Source: Macrolepiota albuminosa (lineage: Eukaryota > Basidiomycota > Agaricomycetes > Agaricales > Agaricaceae). Taken from it: DNA of 64,000 nucleotides. Below are positions 1-13,039 of the stretch, in pieces. A program made the translations under genes and the position numbers. The notes beneath the pieces were generated by a model. It saw only the letters and a program-made list of their open reading frames with translations. It had not been told where the DNA came from and made no database searches. Position 1 is the first letter of the stretch. Each line of letters begins with the position of its first letter. The stretch lies in assembly GCA_027475525.1 (NCBI GenBank), contig JAMWFC010000126.1, forward strand, positions 186,001 through 250,000. The letters are read 5' to 3'.

Positions 1-140
1 CATTAAGTATGACTTTAGTAAACACTCACTCACTTATACAAAAATAACTGTACGCGGTCGATATTTCCTCTCAACATCACTTCATATACGTTTACTTTTT
101 TTTGGTGTATAACGTTGAACAACGTCTTCACACAACATCC

Positions 141-742
141 ATGTCTAAACTTCCACACGTTGATGGTATACAGTGTTGGCACCCGCGCACGTCTCCCTAC
201 TCCTTCGGCGGAAGACAAATGAGAGAAATTGCGGACGTTGGGTTCACCATTGTCACTAGACAGTACCTCGACGTTTTAAGTGGTTATAACGTCAAAAATC
301 TAGTATTTTGGTCAGTTTTTCTATTTTACTTTATATTAGCGCTTTTTTTACATATTGTATGTAACTTTCTAATGTTAGCTCTTATACCCATCACAACCCA
401 CGTGCGCAACACCTCACTCTAAAAGGATTCAATACAAACCAACAATTAGTTGCTGCCTTTCATATACATTGTAGCGACGACAATCAATACCTTGACAAAG
501 TGTTCACTTACGCGTATTCAGGCGATTCATACAGCTGGACGGTGGAAAATATCATTGTCAAGCACGTCATTCCCAGCCACGTAACTCGACACCATATTTT
601 CAATACAGCTTCAAAAATTGTTGTAAGTCTTCGTTTACTCTTCAAGTTTACTTCGAACTCATTTTATTACAAGTGCACGTATATTATTACAATACAAAAC
701 GATAACGACACACCAATAGGTAGTATTACTTTTTTTTCGTAG
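141..742 (+). CDS. Small three-exon gene, family copy 1 (about 160 aa, function unknown)
   Basis: Exons 141-310, 379-622 and 674-742, with GTCAGT..TAG and GTAAGT..AAG introns in phases 2 and 0, give an open frame from ATG at 141 to TAG at 740-742. Exon 1 carries W-x-P-x-T-S, then MREIADV, then R-x-Y/Q-x-x-VL and LVF. Exon 2 carries SYTH, HLTLKGFN, LVAAFH, an SDD-x-Q-x-LD stretch, TY and I-x-V-x-H-x-x-P. The same exon lengths, phases and motifs recur at 19510-20060 (minus), 42552-43107 (plus) and, decayed, at 11393-11947 (minus). This conservation is the main evidence for a real gene. No signal peptide, membrane segment or known domain is visible, and I do not recognise the family. It lies just upstream of a LINE fragment. 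The start is chosen because it aligns with the copy-2 ATG (MSKLP against MSALP). Confidence 0.72.
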
Positions 743-868
743 ATAAGTTAACTTTCATTTTCACGATTATAATACGCTATATGTTTTTTTCAAACAGATT
801 TTATTTTATTTATTTATTTTATTATATAATAATATTATATATATTACGTATATCGTACCACTTAATGT

Positions 869-2477
869 ATGTATTCATATCATATCATTTATCATTATCA
901 TATCTATATCTATACATACATAATGTATAACACTCCCAAAACAGCCATTGTACCAATAGGAAAAGAAGCTTACCGAAAAAGCATAATAGAAACAAGGAGA
1001 ACAAAAGAGGGAGGCAAGCTGATACCAAGCAACATAAAGATAGCACGGGAAAATGAACCCGTAAGACTCCTAGGCACCTACATAGGAAATAACGTGGACA
1101 CACCAAGCATATGGACACTCACACTTGAAAAAGTAACCAAGGACCTAGAGAGGTGGGATAAAGGCCACCCGACCATTGATGGACGATGTTCAATAATAGG
1201 AATGGTCGTAGGAGGTAGAACGCAGTACAAAACTTGCATGCAGGGCATGCCTGTGGAAATAGAGCAGAGGCTGACCAGGATGATAAGACACTTCATATGG
1301 GGAGGATCTGCCCAACGAACAATAGGAATAGACACCCTAAGCAAACCCATCAAACAAAGCGAGAAGAAACTCCTAGACGTTAAGGTTAGAAACAAAGCAA
1401 TAGAGCTCATGAAAATAAAGAGATACCTGAACTTCTCCGAAACGAGACCGACATGGGCTAAGATTGCGGATGCCCTAATAAAGATGAAACTAAATAAGAA
1501 ATGGAAAGTGGAAAACAACGGGGCATATCAAAATGTCTTCCTGCAGACATTAACAGTAAACGCAAAAGACATCAGAGACGGCCTTCCAACCTCCCTGAGA
1601 AGGATGATAAGAATGGGGAGGAAACACAAAGTGACCCTACCTCCTGCAGGCTTGAAGCTCAAAACAAAACTAGACATACCTATCTGGTACTACGGTGGAC
1701 TAAAAGACCGGGAAAACATAAGGCTCAATAATACACTGGCGAAGTGTCTGAGGACAAACCACAGACTGAGGAAAGTAGGCGATGCAATAAAACTCATAAA
1801 AAGAATAAACACAACCATGAACGCCGCCTACAAACCTAGAAAAAACCTGCAAATGCGAGGAATGTAAAGAAATAAGAAGGGATGGCTGCCGAAACCCCCG
1901 AAACCCACACAAATGCGGAGTAGGAACAAGAAAACTACTGAACAGCATAAAGGACGAATGGAACTCCCTAAGCATAGAACACAATGAGGAACACCACCCA
2001 ATCAACGAAGGGATCCTTGAAAAGATAAGAGGTGGGGAGTCAGTACTATTCACAAAAGACATACGCAACAGCACAACACTAAGCAAATAACAATTGATGT
2101 ACTGACCAAGTCCCTGACAAAACACGAGGACATGGAATGAATGCCATAATGAGAAGAATAAAAGTAGATTGCCTCGCATCAAACAGTGAAAGATACGGGA
2201 AGAGAGCCCTAGGCAAAGACCTAGTGGCAAAAACATGGCTGGATGTCATAGATGAACACGCAAAGCCCCACAGGGTATGGGAGTTGATCGCTCCCCAAGG
2301 CGGAACAGATGAGAAAACCAACCCAAGCTCCACACATTATGCGTAAAGTGCATTTCCCTTTGAGAACCAACCCAGATAACTACTCGAAACAAACCTAGAT
2401 CCTTTTTTCTGGTACCTAGAAGCTAACACATGTAGATACATCTAGGCGCCTATAGAACCTCTAAAAAAAAAAAAAAA
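869..2477 (+). mobile_element. 5'-truncated non-LTR retrotransposon (LINE), RT C-terminal part with poly(A) tail
   Basis: The frame at 924-1867 reads as the thumb and post-RT region of a fungal LINE reverse transcriptase. Motifs are LLGTYIGN, ERW.K.HPT..GR, MVVGG.TQY and a GMP..IE.RL..MIR.FIW block, the usual region after the RT palm. The endonuclease and palm domains are missing, so the copy is 5'-truncated, as is typical for LINEs. A frameshift near 1840-1867 moves the reading to a Cys cluster (C-x-C-x2-C..C..C) and then to further sequence ending about 2346. A run of 15 A at 2463-2477 is the likely 3' poly(A) tail. The upstream flank (780-900) is very AT-rich. CpG is still present here, unlike in the next 14 kb, which suggests a younger or less methylated insert. 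It is not functional as it stands. Confidence 0.78.
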
Positions 2478-2776
2478 CAATAATGAAATAATAAATAAAG
2501 AAAATAAAGAACGAATGAAGAGAAGAGTATATACATACAAGTAATAAAATAAAAAATAATAAAAGAAAAAGAAACATGTATGTAAGAGTCGGGGACCGGC
2601 ACACACGTGCGCTACTACGATAAAGCAATGTGCAATAAAATAAACTCACTCAAAGACAGTGGCACTTGCATTGTCACAGCATTGATCAATCTGTTATATA
2701 GTCTTATGAGGACTTTTTTAAATGTCTAATGTGATTTATTGCAATTGATGTAGAGAACATGATGGCAGAACCAGTT
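2478..2776. other. A/T-rich spacer, no gene
   Basis: A-rich simple sequence follows the LINE tail (2478-2575). Near 2650 the base composition changes: CpG almost disappears from here to about 17.1 kb. No coding sequence is supported. Confidence 0.5.
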
Positions 2777-5485
2777 TCATGCTTCTCTTTTCATAAATTC
2801 ATGTAACACAAATATTCTTTCTTGGTCCATATTGTCACTATCATAGCAGCATGTTGCTAGGTAGTAGCAGATGTTCATGGCACAGTCTTTCAACTGGAAG
2901 AATCTATGATCTCCAGCATATGCTTGTATATGCTTGCCATCAGATTTATGAGGACTCACCTTTGCAAAAAACTTGAATTGACTCCAAGAGAGTCATCCAA
3001 TAGTCAAGTAAGATGGTCATGCATATGATTCATATGGATCCTGCTCATTCATTCCAGGCATGCTTTCATGCAAGTCATGAGGGGTGTGTATTGAGAATGC
3101 CTGGAAGCTGCAAAACAGGTGTTCATTGAACATTCTTTCTGGCCATGGTGTAGGCTGCTGCCTCACATCTTGGTCTACTAGTGGTACATGAGAATGTCTG
3201 CCACCATCACAATGATTTCTGTTGTCTCAATTGTTATTTCTATGCTCACAGCATTCATTGTCATTATTGCAACAATTTTGCTCTCTGTCATTGTAGTGTT
3301 CATTACTATTGTTATTACCTTCTGAACCTCTGTCTAGTTGAGCAGTTCAAGCAGTGAACTGGTTGGTGCATATCAATGACAGGCATCACTCCTTTATATT
3401 CTTCAAATACTATCTACTGATTATTAATTAATGACTTGCTATAGTTGCACAAATCCTGGTTGCACATTCTCTGGTAATTCATGTGCTTCTTCCAATTGTC
3501 TACCAGGTGGATATGTCATGCTATGCAACAAGGTCTAGCCTGTTCTTTCAGAAAATTGACTTTGTTCACCTCTTCTTTTGATGGTACCTGCTTCTAAGAT
3601 ATCTTAACCTTTTGAGCTACATATAATTGGCTCTTCATGCTCTGCCAGAGTAGTTGTCACAGTCTCAACATTAGATAGTGCCTGTTGAGATACCCTGCTC
3701 ACATTCTGTTGATGGTTTGCAGCATTTTGATGCCAAATATAGTCTTAATGTGACTCATTGGTCTGACAAGGTGCATTCAGCAAATCCATCACATCTGTAA
3801 TTACTAGTGCTTGTTGACACACAATTATTTCACATTCTACTGAGTCAGCTAGCATGGTTATTGAGCCTGCTGACCCTTGAGCTGCCTTATGCTTGAGATA
3901 CTTACTCAATTACTTTGAGTTCAAAGATGTGTACAAACAATTTGATATATTCTGTTGAATCTGCTTGCAATACATTGTGGTTCTTAGCAGCCAGCAATTG
4001 TAAATGCTTCATTATATAAAGCTGCAGATGTTTTCACATTGATTTTTTAGTAACCAATGAATATTGGTCCAACACCAGTTGTAACTAAATAGACAGTGTC
4101 AGAGGACTTCTCATTTCTTCCTTTTTTCACTCTCTATTTCTTGACTCTCCTTTCATTCATTTTTTTTATTCCTTCTGTCATTCTCTCATTTTACTCTTTC
4201 TATTCTTTTAACACTATCTGTTAGTACTATTCTCAGCCTTTGAAGTGCTCTGATTCCTTAGCTATTATTCAGACAAGCGTGGACCCTTCAGTACTGTTTC
4301 TAGACTGCTTACATAGGCCAGAGTTTGCCTTTCTGACTTTCAAAGTCCAGAGTTTTCCTGCCTTGTTTGTACAGTTATTTATTTAGGCAATTTTTGAGTT
4401 TTTAAGGTTTTGTTGTACTATAGAGTTTTTTCCCATGCTTCAGAGGCCTCAGAAGTGTCCAACCTAGCATAGATAATCCCTAGACTTGTTCTCTTTGGAT
4501 TTCTCTTTGCTAGCTGTGTGACTGAGCCATAGCCTCCAGAGGTCACCCTTACAGAAGTGGAAAAAACAAACTAATTTGGAGGAAAAACCAACTTGCAGCT
4601 CTTAAATCCTGAGCTCGATACTGGAGACAGCTTGATTGTTGAGAGTAGTCTGGATGGCCTCATTACATGCAATAAGTTGTTTGCAGAGTTGCTGGCAGGC
4701 AGTCTGTTTAAGTATCTGGAAGTAGTCATGTAAGCTGGCATGTGAAACCTTGCCATTCTTGGCAAGGATTTGGTCAGTTTTGTCAAGAAGAGTCTGCATG
4801 CAAGAGCTATCAGGGTGATAGGAGGCTAGAGTGGCTAAATTAAGGCAGAGTTATATGATTAAAAGGAAGATATGCACAGTTTCTTGGCATCAGGTGCTGC
4901 CTTGGACATGGGCCAAAGTCAGAGTGAGAAACAAGTGCATAAATAATTTGTCAATTTGCATTTGAAAATAGAAAAGGCACTCATATATAGAGGGAAGAAG
5001 CAAAGAGTTACCTTAGCAGGCTCTTTGGCCTCATGAGCAGCTTGTTTGACTGCTTTGTTGGCACAGTTATCATTGATTAATTTTAGAATAGTGCCTGCAA
5101 AAATACACCAATTTTTAATGATGGAGGAAAACTGTGCAAGATGGCAGTTAATGTGCTTCTAGACCTCGTAGAAAGCATTGTAAAGACAGGACTACTCAGA
5201 AATAAAGGGTAAGTTGGAGTGATCTACAAAGATCTAGGGCAATATGCAGAGATTAATTTTAGAACAAGAGCTAAAAATAGAAACAACACACCAGTTCAGC
5301 AGCTCTAACATGCCTGATGTTTTTTTTGCAAGGGCTTTTTCAGCATGACAGGTGATGGCAGTAGTAAAGGCAGTAATGTGCTTAACAAATTTGATGCACT
5401 GGTTCTTGCTTTGGATAATGGCATTTTTGAGGAGGGAATATGGGTCTGGACCAAGAGGCCTTTTGAGACCAGTAGGAGGAGCCAT
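2777..5485 (-). pseudogene. Decayed multi-exon gene of unknown function
   Basis: Open pieces on the minus strand at 5234-5485 (starting MAPPTGLKRPLGPDPYS), 4602-4799 and 2777-2959 (ending in a QLKDCAMNICYYLAT block) lie in one order and could be exons of one old gene. Between them, runs of Gln/Asn-rich readable sequence are broken by stops. CpG is nearly absent across the whole stretch, consistent with a methylated and mutated repeat. I do not recognise the product. It might be a transposon-encoded protein rather than a host gene, since it is embedded in repeats on both sides. Confidence 0.3.
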
Positions 5486-5985
5486 GGAAAATGATGAAGT
5501 AGGGATGTAGGAAACAGTATGGAGGGCTTAAATGCCCTTTGAAGCAAAAGAAACTTCAAAATATTACAGAAGGTCTAGACAAGAATTTTGAAATTATGGC
5601 AAAGAAATAGGACTTGACTCAATCTAGAATGGTGAATGACTGAGAACAGTCTTTATTGGTGGAGAGATGATACAATACTGTACCAGCAGTCAGAGACACA
5701 ACATATACCAGAAATCAAAATAAACATTTAATTATAAGATTGAAAACTGTAAGCCACCAGGTAGCAGTTGCAACAAGTAATATCTACAAAGATCCCCCAA
5801 TAAATACACAGAAAGTACAGAATAAAAAGGCAAGGACCAGCTCAAGCTATCAATTCAATAATAGTCCAGCCACTGTTATGAGGAGAGGAAGCATGAGGCT
5901 GGCAGATAGAGCAAAATGGGATCAAATTGTAATGATCTGGATCAAGGAAGGAAGATCTGATCTAACAATGCCCAATTTTTTATGA

Positions 5986-7338
5986 CTGAAAAAAAAAAAG
6001 AGAAAAGAAAAATGAAAGGATGTCAAAAGGAGCATGGAATAAAAATTGATAGGCAAAGGCTTGGTGGTTTCCAGGGAGTGAATCACTTAGGCTACAGTTT
6101 GTTGAGACCCTCTGCATTTCAGGATATTTGATATTCTGGAAAGCATTCAAATCTTCAATATATCAACTTCATTATCAAGAAGCAGTGGGGATTAGAGGCA
6201 ACTTTCTAAAGCTATAAGAAAGCTACAGAACTATAGTAATACTTGCATCCCAAGTACTACAGCATATTGTGCAGTTATTGTTTGTTATGTGTTTCATCTT
6301 TGCCCTTTCACTGCTATGTGGGAAAAAGTGAGTGACATGTTGGATGTTTGTTTTCTGTGCCCAGCTTTGTCCTGACTTTTGCCATTGGCATTTTGCATAT
6401 CTTCACCTTCATCCAATCAACACTGTAAATGTGCATCTCAGCTTTGTCCTGACTTTTGCCATTGGCATTTTGCATATCTTCACCTTCATCCAATCAACAC
6501 TGTAAATGTGCATCTTTGTTTTTGTAATTTGTCCTGACTTTTGCTATTGATACTTTGCACTTTGTGTTCTCCAGTCAGCACTGTAAATGTGCATCTTTTG
6601 TTTTTGTCACTCTATTTATCTTTCTATTGGGGTTGATGGTGTGTCTAACAGTTGGTGTAAAGGCAGGTTTCAAAGATAAGAAGCCTTTCTGAAAGCCTAT
6701 GCACAATAAGCATCTACATTGTCTGGCAGCCCCTCCTATTGCTGGATCTCACACAAAAGGAACCTGTCTCTTAGATGTCTCCACCATTGTCTGCTTTCTC
6801 AGAAGCTAAACACGTCTCTGTGCATCCACCTTCTGGGAGGTCACTGAAGAAGGTTGGAAAGTAAATACAAAGGTATATGAAGCCAGAATAGCCATGCCTA
6901 GCTTCCTCCAAGTCCTTCTGTCTCTTCTCATTTCATGCTTTGGTTTAAAATATATGCTACATTCATCCCATCCCTCCTCTCTCTATCATTCCATAACATA
7001 CTCAATATATTACTGTACTGTATTAAGTAAGTAGCGCTCTTGATCATTTCAGACAAGAGCAAATGTTAATTTTCTGGGCCACTTAGGCTTTTGGTCTTTC
7101 TTTTCATATTCTTTTCTCATCATGATTTGCCTCCTGCCTCCTCTTCCTTTATCTAAAATTTGCATGACTAGCATAGAACATGCAACAGACTCACATTCTC
7201 ACATTTTTGACGCATCACATTGTTTAGAGTGTTACAAAACATGTCACAATTGTAATAAAAGATATGTGACACAAGGCTGCTGAGAAAGCAAATGACAATG
7301 AACTAGTTTGAGTCCTGTATTTTGAGAGTTTGTCTTAC
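5986..7338. other. CpG-poor intergenic tract with tandem repeat, no gene
   Basis: No supported ORF. It holds a 77-bp tandem duplication (6362-6515), followed by a third, diverged unit of about 70 bp (about 6530-6600, ending CTGTAAATGTGCATCT). The array may therefore be partly genuine, unlike the other 77-bp duplications in the window. Confidence 0.5.
6362..6515 (+). repeat. 77-bp tandem duplication
   Basis: The second copy starts at 6439. A diverged third unit follows, so part of this array may be real. Confidence 0.8.
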
Positions 7339-8038
7339 TGTCAGGTTCTGCTGAGTCGGGGGCTTTCCAAGAAAGCAATGCCCTTACAAGACAGACTTGA
7401 TCTATGGGTACTTGGGTGTCTGGAACTCTGGGCTGAGCTCCAGGGTTCAAGACACAAACGGGAGGATTCCTGGGGTAAGGGACTTGGTCCAGGGATCAGG
7501 TGAAGTTGAAAGAAATTAAGGGGATGAAGTTGAGTTGAGAACTGGAGGTTCTAGAATAAGACCTGGTTAGTAAAGTTTAAGTCGCAAAATGCATACCAAT
7601 CTTAAGAGCATGTGAACAAATTGAGCATGCCAGTCAAAGCATGCCAGTCAAGCGTACTAGTCAGTGCGTACCAGTCAATCAAAGGGCACGCAAACAATCA
7701 AATGCAATATCAAGACTAGCGAATACAAGGAGAGGGCTACTCTATAAGTACTACAGGGTTCCGGAGGGCATTGAGTAGTGGAAGAGGACTGTATACTGGG
7801 AATTGCACATGCAGGGTGCACGATCAATTGGCATGAAGGTGAGTCATAATGCGTGATATATGATGGCTAGGTTGAATGACATGATTCAATTGTTGATTGC
7901 AGGGTGGTGGTCGGGCCATCAGGTAGTCCTGGAGTCCGTGATGTGGGGCTGTTGGGGATACTGTGTGATGGCAGGCCTTGCTGCTCATGATGGCAGTGTC
8001 AGCGGTTGTGATGGTAGCAGGTGCAGGATGGGTTTGTC
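7339..8038 (-). repeat. LTR (family of 61603-62441), reverse orientation, CpG-decayed
   Basis: It begins TGTCAGGTTCTGCTGAGTC, the reverse complement of the 3' end of the LTR at 61603-62441. It stays alignable by eye through the AAAGCAA..CCCTTACAA block, the ACTCTATAAGTACTA block and the GGCCATCAGG region, ending near GATGGGTTTGTCACA. Compared with the 61.6-kb copy it has lost most CpG sites to TG/CA. No internal domain can be attached to it with confidence. Confidence 0.65.
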
Positions 8039-8233
8039 ACAGCTGAGGAGAGCTGGTTACTGTGTCTTGAGGACTTCTTTCATTGCTACCAGACTCAAGT
8101 TGACATGCTTGGTGGCCACATAGAAACCCTGCAAACAAATGTTTCTCTTGTTGGTGAAATCCTTGAAGACCACGATGGACAAATCTGTCAGACGGAAGAG
8201 CAGATCCACAATATTTGGGGATATCACAGATAA
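8021..8233 (+). other. Short open reading frame with coiled-coil look, doubtful gene
   Basis: A 70-codon frame with regularly spaced hydrophobic residues (LGGHIETLQTNVSLVGEIL) overlaps the LTR end. It may be a remnant of an LTR-element protein. There is no homolog in the window and the CpG-poor context argues for decay. Confidence 0.15.
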
Positions 8234-8606
8234 TGGTTGCACAGATGCAACCTCAGATGTGCTACTAGCAAGGCACTAGATCAGCTGGGGGGCAGCTAGG
8301 ACAGAGACATCTTTATAGGGGAGGATGTTCTGCCCTAGGCCAGCCTCCTGGCCAGAAACAGAAATGCTCAATTGAGTTGAGTGGGAGGGTGCATCCTCCA
8401 CTCCTTGCTGACATGCCCTTTTGTTAGAGTCAGTGTCCTAACTCGGGGGTGTAGTCTGCTGCTTGCAAGCAGCTGAGAGGGCAAGGAGATCAGTTTGTGC
8501 TGAGCATGCATGTGATCTATGTTGTCTATCATCTGACAAATGAGAACAACGGCCTCTGAATTATGGAGGAATGACAGAGCTTGGGTTAGTGTGGCATCTA
8601 CAGCTG

Positions 8607-9109
8607 CTATAACAAGGAGAGCCTGGCCAGGCTCTCCATTAGCACTTCAGCCAACAACTCACTGGATGTTTTTGTAGTGAGAGCTTCTGTGCTCTCAGTG
8701 GCTGCAGTTGCCTGCATGAGGGATGCTTGGCATTCCTCTGGGGCATCTGTTGCTAACTGAGAGGCTGATTTGCCTCTCTTGATGAATGCCTCATACAAAG
8801 CAAAAGCCAGGATGCAGTTGTATGTTATGTGAGTTTCTACAATTTTTTGCTTAAGTAATTGTTGCACACCATGTGAATCTTTCTTAAAAGACCAAACATT
8901 GGGGCAGTTTTTACCCACAACCAAGTTGCACCTTGGATTTCCCCACAGCCCTCAAGAGCTTTGCAGGCTCCATTCACTGGTGAACATCCCATTTCTGGCA
9001 ATGGTGTGTCAGTGGTAGTACCCAACAACCTTCGTATCTCCTGGGCTGGTGTTATGCAAGAGCTCTTTGAGCAGGCTCTGGAGAGGCTCTGTGGATTGCC
9101 CACCCACAA
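8607..9109 (-). pseudogene. Decayed ORF pieces of unknown origin
   Basis: Two overlapping minus-strand frames (8837-9109, 8607-8924) carry a readable Cys-containing part and an Ala/Thr/Glu-rich part, with a frame change between them. The piece lies between two LTR copies of the same family, so it may be leftover internal sequence. No domain is recognised. Confidence 0.2.
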
Positions 9110-9179
9110 GTGGTGTGTCAGTAGGGTTGGTCTAGTAGCCCATGGGGTAATAGGTGTAAGTATATGTAGCTATCAAAAG

Positions 9180-9532
9180 AAGGGGGCTACTCTATAAGTA
9201 CTATAGGGTTCCAGGATGTCTGGGACTAGTTCTGAGAGGCATTGAGTAATAGAAGGGGACTGTATACCAAAGATCATGTGTGTGGGGTGCGCAATCAATT
9301 GGTGCAGAGGTGGGCTATGATGCATGATGCATGATGGCTGAGTTGAATGGCGTAATCCGATTGTTGATTGTGGGGTGGTAGTCAGGCCATCAGGTAGTCC
9401 TGGAGTCTGTGATGCAGGGCTGTTGGGAGTACTGTGTGATGGCAGGCCTTGATGCTCATGATAGCGGTGTCAGTGGTCATAGGGTCAGAGGAGGGGCCCC
9501 GGATGGAGTTCTGGATAGAAGGGGTCATGACA
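9180..9532 (-). repeat. Truncated LTR copy (same family as 7339-8038), reverse orientation
   Basis: From GGGCTACTCTATAAGTACTA to GGGGTCATGACA it repeats the distal half of the LTR at 7339-8038. The last bases correspond to the reverse complement of the LTR start at 61603, with CG changed to CA. About 390 bp of the other half is missing. Confidence 0.6.
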
Positions 9533-10351
9533 CTGCCCATCTGAGACCACAGTGCACAAGTACCTGGCTTATGTGTTTGCATGGCCCAGCCTTTATAAAG
9601 AGGCCATTGCCAAATATGAGGTGGCTATGGGGCAATCATTTGTGCCCCTCCACTCTGAGGACCTGACTTTTGAGGCTTGGGCTGTTAACATCCTGGAAGC
9701 ATCAGCTTCCATCTTTACCACTTCAGATGTGTTATATGTCCTTCTTCACAATCAAATTCTGGTCAGCTGGGTTGACCACACTTATACCTATGGCGTCACC
9801 TACTTGGCCCACATCTTCTTTGGTGACAACAAGACAGCCACCATCGATGATAAGAGGCTACAACACCTTGACCATTACAGGACACCTCAGTCCCTTGTTC
9901 AGTGGGATGGGTAATGCAAGGCCACCATTCACAATCAATGCCTGATGCTTCAGCAGCAGGAGAGTCATTGTGCTTTTGACGATGCATTCACAAAGGGAAT
10001 ATATCTCCTTATTGGGCAAGATATTCATGCCTGTGAGCTCTGGATGTGCCCGTATCCATCTGATGATGGGGATCTTCCTGATTCCCAACCACCTACTCCA
10101 GGGCTGACCTTTGACCCCAACCTTACACTGTCCCAGCTATGAGACTATGATGATTCCCTGCCTATGGCAGGGCCATCAGGCACTTCTCACAAGCCTGCAA
10201 CCCAAGGATAAACTCCTCGACTATAATATGAACGACACAACTGCCAATCCATTCCAGGAGCCTGGGGACTCTCTAATCACTCCTATCCCTGACTTACCAA
10301 CAGCCTGACCATTGTGGTGCTTTGAGACTGTAGCTCAGTCTGATTGGGGGG
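9533..10351 (+). pseudogene. Decayed internal region of an LTR element
   Basis: One plus-strand frame is readable from about 9552 to 10310, with stops at 9912, 10140 and later. It includes the readable blocks KEAIAKYEVAMGQSF and VDHTYTYGVTYLAHIFFGDN. It ends just before a G-rich polypurine-like run (GATTGGGGGG) that abuts an LTR at 10352. The order coding, polypurine tract, LTR indicates the 3' end of a plus-oriented LTR element. I do not recognise the protein. It may belong to a non-autonomous element. Confidence 0.35.
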
Positions 10352-10589
10352 TGTGTAGCATAGTCTGCTATGTGGCATTGGCCACATAGCTTTTATTTAC
10401 TTTAGTAGTTAATATTATATTATATTTATTATAATATAATATTATTATTTACATTATTATAAATAGTTTACACTTGCTGCTTACTAAGCAGCTTATTTCT
10501 GTTTTACACTACATAGTCAATAGACCGGTCTGGTCTGATTCTGTACTGTGTGAACTAAGCTCTCACAAAAACTGTAACTTCATTACACA
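10352..10589 (+). repeat. Short LTR (238 bp)
   Basis: It starts TGTGTAGCATAGTC and ends TTCATTACACA, giving TG..CA termini with a TGTGTA/TACACA inverted end, directly after a polypurine-like G run. The sequence after it (ACGGAGG..GGTTGGGAGG) continues exactly where the homologous segment at 44.39 kb runs, so the right junction is well placed. The matching 5' LTR is not seen. Confidence 0.55.
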
Positions 10590-11392
10590 ACGGAGGGACC
10601 AAAGGTTGGGAGGAGGCCCATATCATAATTTCTTGCTTGCAAACTTGAAATGTACATTATATATGTTGTACTATATATAATCAAACTTTGTAAATAGTGA
10701 ACTATAGATTTAGATAGTGTATTATATATGTAGATAGTGTACTACAATTGGACTAATGGACTATGCATCAGGACATTGTGATACTAATAATTTTTCATTG
10801 TGGACATTTGTATTTAACTATTATTATATAAGCATACATTATTATAATCAGAAACTGAAGTATTAAACAGTGTAGGAGAACAACAAATTGTAATACTATG
10901 CAACCAATTAAGGCATTGTAATACTCCTTTAACTTATCAGCAATAAAGCTCAGTTAGCTGAATGTTGACAATCCAGGTTGCCATAAAGACATTATATATG
11001 AAAATATGAATGGTTGACTAGTAGTAAGTATTAATATAATTATTAGCTATACCAATACCAATGATTAATAATGGGTCTTCTACTAATATTATGAGACTGT
11101 TCCACTAAAGATGTTTAATTAATAAGAGCTTTACTGCCAATAGAGCAAATACAATGTACCTTTCAATGTTCCTCACAAGAATTGTGCTTAATGCTCCAAT
11201 GACAGAGGACACCAAGCTATAATCATATGCAAAGAAAAAAAAAATGCATAAGCACAGCAGCATATGTTTAGCCTTGACGTCCAGCTACAGGTATAGAATG
11301 GATAGATAGCTATTATACTAACTACAATAAAAAAAAAATAGAAATAGAATATTTAGCAAGAGGTTTTGGACATGTAGCAAGTGAACATACCT

Positions 11393-11947
11393 CTAGTCAA
11401 GCATGAAAATATTGGCCTTGTCTATGCCCAGATCTACTTGATGAGATATTGTCACATTGCCACACTGCGCAGAAGATTGAGCAAGTTTGATTGTCAAAAA
11501 CACTTCATGTACACAATCCTTTCCACATAAAGTGAAATCAGGATTGTTAGGCTTGCAGCATACTATATGTCTGATGACAATGAGCTTTGTGTTCCATTTG
11601 ACCTCTTTCAAAGCATCTGAGTAAGTCCAAACTTTGTCAAGCCATTGATTTTTGTGAGTATAGAATGCAGCAACAAGAATCTCTTGTTTATCAAAAGCTT
11701 TTGTTATGAGATGTTTCTGTTTGTCATGATGTGTATAGCTCCTGAATCAAGGTCAATGAACAAGCAAAACAAAAGGTAAAAACATACAGAAAAACAAGAT
11801 GAGTGGATCTGATATAATACAGCACATCTGAGTACCTCTTTGTCACCTAGAGAATCCTCTGATGAGTCATGGTGCATATCTTGATCCCAGATGGTGGTGG
11901 GAGGATGTGTGAGGGTGCCACAATAGGATTTCATGGTAGTGCTCCAT
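11393..11947 (-). pseudogene. Family copy 4 of the small three-exon gene, frameshifted
   Basis: It corresponds to 42552-43107. The exon 1 ATG is at 11947. A small insertion around the SG-x-K-MR motif shifts exon 1 into a stop. Exons 2 and 3 stay open: SYTHHDK, KAFDKQEILVAAF, WTYSDALKEVKW and the end CGNVT..KANIFMLD. That exon 2 is still open despite heavy CpG loss suggests fairly recent death, or that the sites lost were mostly silent. Function unknown. Confidence 0.7.
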
Positions 11948-12336
11948 GTAGTAGTAAATTGAGAATGAAAGGACGTGTTGTGTGTCTTTGAACATATGTC
12001 TTGCTAGTGCAGACAACAAACCCTCAGTCTGTAACAGCATTTGAAAATGTTGAAGTCCATAACATCATTATTTGAAAACGTTATTGATCAAGTCTTGTCC
12101 CACCTCTGCACCTCTTGCAGTGCTACCACCTGCCTCACACATATCATTATGCTGATGCACCGCTATATATACTGTGTCCAGAGGAAATAGCATCCCAGGA
12201 GCACTTTAGATGATAGATTGTCAATAGACAATGGCCACTTAAACATCAAATGTCTTGTTGGGAAGTGTTGTAGTGTAACAAGTCATCTCTGCCATCATAC
12301 TTAGAGGAAGGAGCACCACAAAGAGGCATGCAAGGG

Positions 12337-13039
12337 TGTCACAACCCATCACCCATATGTAACCCCCAGCATGCCACACAAGCCCTGGCACCTCCACTCT
12401 CACCTGCCTGCACCAGTGGCCACCCACAATCCCCAGCCCCAACATACAAGCCCACCCAGCTGATGGGCCCCAACTAATCACCCAACACCACAACGGGCCC
12501 CAACAATCCTCCTGGTGCCATACCCATATCCAGGCAATACACCACACAGGACTGACCATGCAAAGCACCAACCAGGAACTCACCTGGACATCCCAGATCT
12601 TAGCCACCAAAGGGTATTTAGCCCATAGCCAGCAACTTATTATGGTTGTCTTGATATTGCTACAACTTCTGCCTCTATACTCTCCTGTCTATCTCAGTTT
12701 ACTTGCCCAATCTATCTTCTTACTCTCTCAAGTTTTCTGGTCTGCTAAGTCTTACTTTGATCTCTCAGTCTCAGTCTCAGTCTCAGTCTCAGTCTCCTTG
12801 TCTTAGTCTCTTTCTCAATTGCTTTCCTGTCCCCTGCCAAATTCTGGACTTAGCCTGGGATCCTGCCTCATTCCACCCTCAAACTCTGGCACCCTGTGTA
12901 CTCCCCAGAGCACCCTCACACCTTGCCCAAAACTCTGGAACTTGTCCCTCCATTGCCCAGAGACACTCCATAGACTTCAAGTCCACCTAGTAAGGACCTG
13001 CTTGCCATTGGAAGTCCCTGTTGTCAGCAGAACCTGACA
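12337..13039 (+). repeat. Solo LTR with 5-bp target duplication
   Basis: It starts TGTCACAACCC and ends CAGAACCTGACA, like the LTR at 61603-62441. The target duplication is AAGGG/GAGGG, which the empty site at about 42290 explains: GAGGG follows a C there, and CGAGGG decayed to CAAGGG on one side. The twin segment on the other strand lacks the insert, so the insertion post-dates the segmental duplication. It contains a (CTCAGT)-type hexamer run at 12770-12795. Confidence 0.82.
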